Below, one piece after another: positions 5,147 through 5,389 of a DNA stretch of 5,389 nt (positions are counted from its first letter, which is position 1; each line of letters begins with the position of its first letter). The DNA comes from Chlamydiae bacterium RIFCSPHIGHO2_12_FULL_27_8 (GTDB lineage: Bacteria > Chlamydiota > Chlamydiia > Chlamydiales > SM23-39): assembly GCA_001796155.1 (NCBI GenBank), contig MGLU01000054.1, positions 2,445 to 7,833 of the forward strand. The letters are read 5' to 3'. Both the position numbers and the translations under genes were made by a program. The notes beneath the pieces were generated by a model. The model worked only from the letters and a program-made list of their open reading frames with translations, did not search any database and had not been told where the DNA came from.

Positions 5147-5389
5147 TTAGTCTCCTACAAAAGAACTTACATCTGTTAATGGAAGCAGCACAGATAATAT
5201 AACAAATCCAATTATTATTCCCAATATTATCAAAATTATCGGTTGAAAGTATGTTGTGAATTTTTTTAATGATTTTTCTACTTCCTGTTCGTAAATATTT
5301 GCAATATTTAAAAAAATATTTTCAATGTTAAAACTTTTTTCAGCTATGTATATCATTTCCTTGCACATCGTTGGAAGATATTTACTTTT
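5147..5389 (-). CDS. gspF: Type II secretion inner-membrane protein GspF, C-terminal part (partial)
   Basis: The frame stays open to the right edge, giving the last 80 residues before a TAA at 5147-5149; the start lies outside the window, and the internal ATG at 5366-5368 is not a credible start. GspF is the polytopic inner-membrane platform of the T2SS, which contacts the GspE ATPase and GspL. The sequence matches the end of the family: LP, a helix with IAEKS, then IYEQEVEKSLKKFT, a conserved stretch before the last membrane span, then PIILIILGIIIGFVILSVLLPL and a short tail (TDVSSFVGD). Its final codons also hold the ribosome binding site for gspG. The PilC/GspF family includes type IV pilus members, but the adjacent gspG favours T2SS. 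Confidence 0.9.
   Translation of the reverse strand, partial: KSKYLPTMCKEMIYIAEKSFNIENIFLNIANIYEQEVEKSLKKFTTYFQPIILIILGIIIGFVILSVLLPLTDVSSFVGD
5152..5156 (-). promoter_or_regulatory. Ribosome binding site for gspG inside the end of gspF
   Basis: AGGAG on the minus strand, 6 bases before the gspG ATG, embedded in the gspF codons GTA GGA GAC just ahead of the TAA. It indicates that gspF and gspG are translated from one message. Confidence 0.8.

Noticed and set aside
5147..5368. A small complete gene of 73 codons starting at the ATG at 5366-5368
   Set aside because: The frame remains open to the window edge and the upstream residues (KSKYLPT) match GspF context, so this is the interior of a truncated gspF.

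Overview
The window is very AT-rich and densely coding. It reads as a piece of chromosome from a host-associated Gram-negative bacterium. The best guess is a member of the Chlamydiota, probably an environmental or amoeba-associated one. The reasons are the gspF-gspG-pseudopilin gene order, a GspG whose N-terminal stretch (ITLIE..., then GSL.KGKAFKT) resembles the chlamydial form as I remember it, a long exported MORN-type repeat protein, and strong AT bias. This placement is inference from memory, not from a search.

Layout: bases 2-247 on the plus strand are the 3' end of an outer-membrane beta-barrel-like gene. Everything else is on the minus strand and reads from right to left. The order is the 3' end of gspF (5147-5389), a gspG-type major pseudopilin (4747-5145), a second minor pseudopilin (4338-4760), an exported protein of 854 residues made of about 32-33 MORN_2/YwqK-like repeats (1716-4280), a PRPP synthetase carrying an N-terminal Sec-type signal sequence (prs, 666-1703), and a small membrane protein with two PspC domains (237-656). 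Gaps between neighbours are +1, -14, +57, +12 and +9 bases, and most Shine-Dalgarno sequences sit on or next to the previous stop codon. The set therefore looks like one operon, with a possible internal promoter in the 57-base gap.

How the genes may work together: GspF and the two pseudopilins belong to a type II secretion (T2SS) apparatus that moves Sec-exported proteins across the outer membrane. The two genes directly downstream both begin with a Sec-type signal sequence. One is a giant repeat protein. The other is PRPP synthetase, normally a cytosolic enzyme, with its active-site residues intact. The only good ribosome binding site for prs lies in front of the signal-bearing start, not in front of the normal Prs start at codon 29. 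The most interesting reading is that this operon couples a T2SS to two exported products, including a PRPP synthetase that could act outside the bacterial cytoplasm, for example in a host cell that supplies ATP and ribose 5-phosphate. This is a hypothesis.

I see no tRNA, rRNA, CRISPR, insertion sequence or origin. No stretch over 60 bases lacks a gene.
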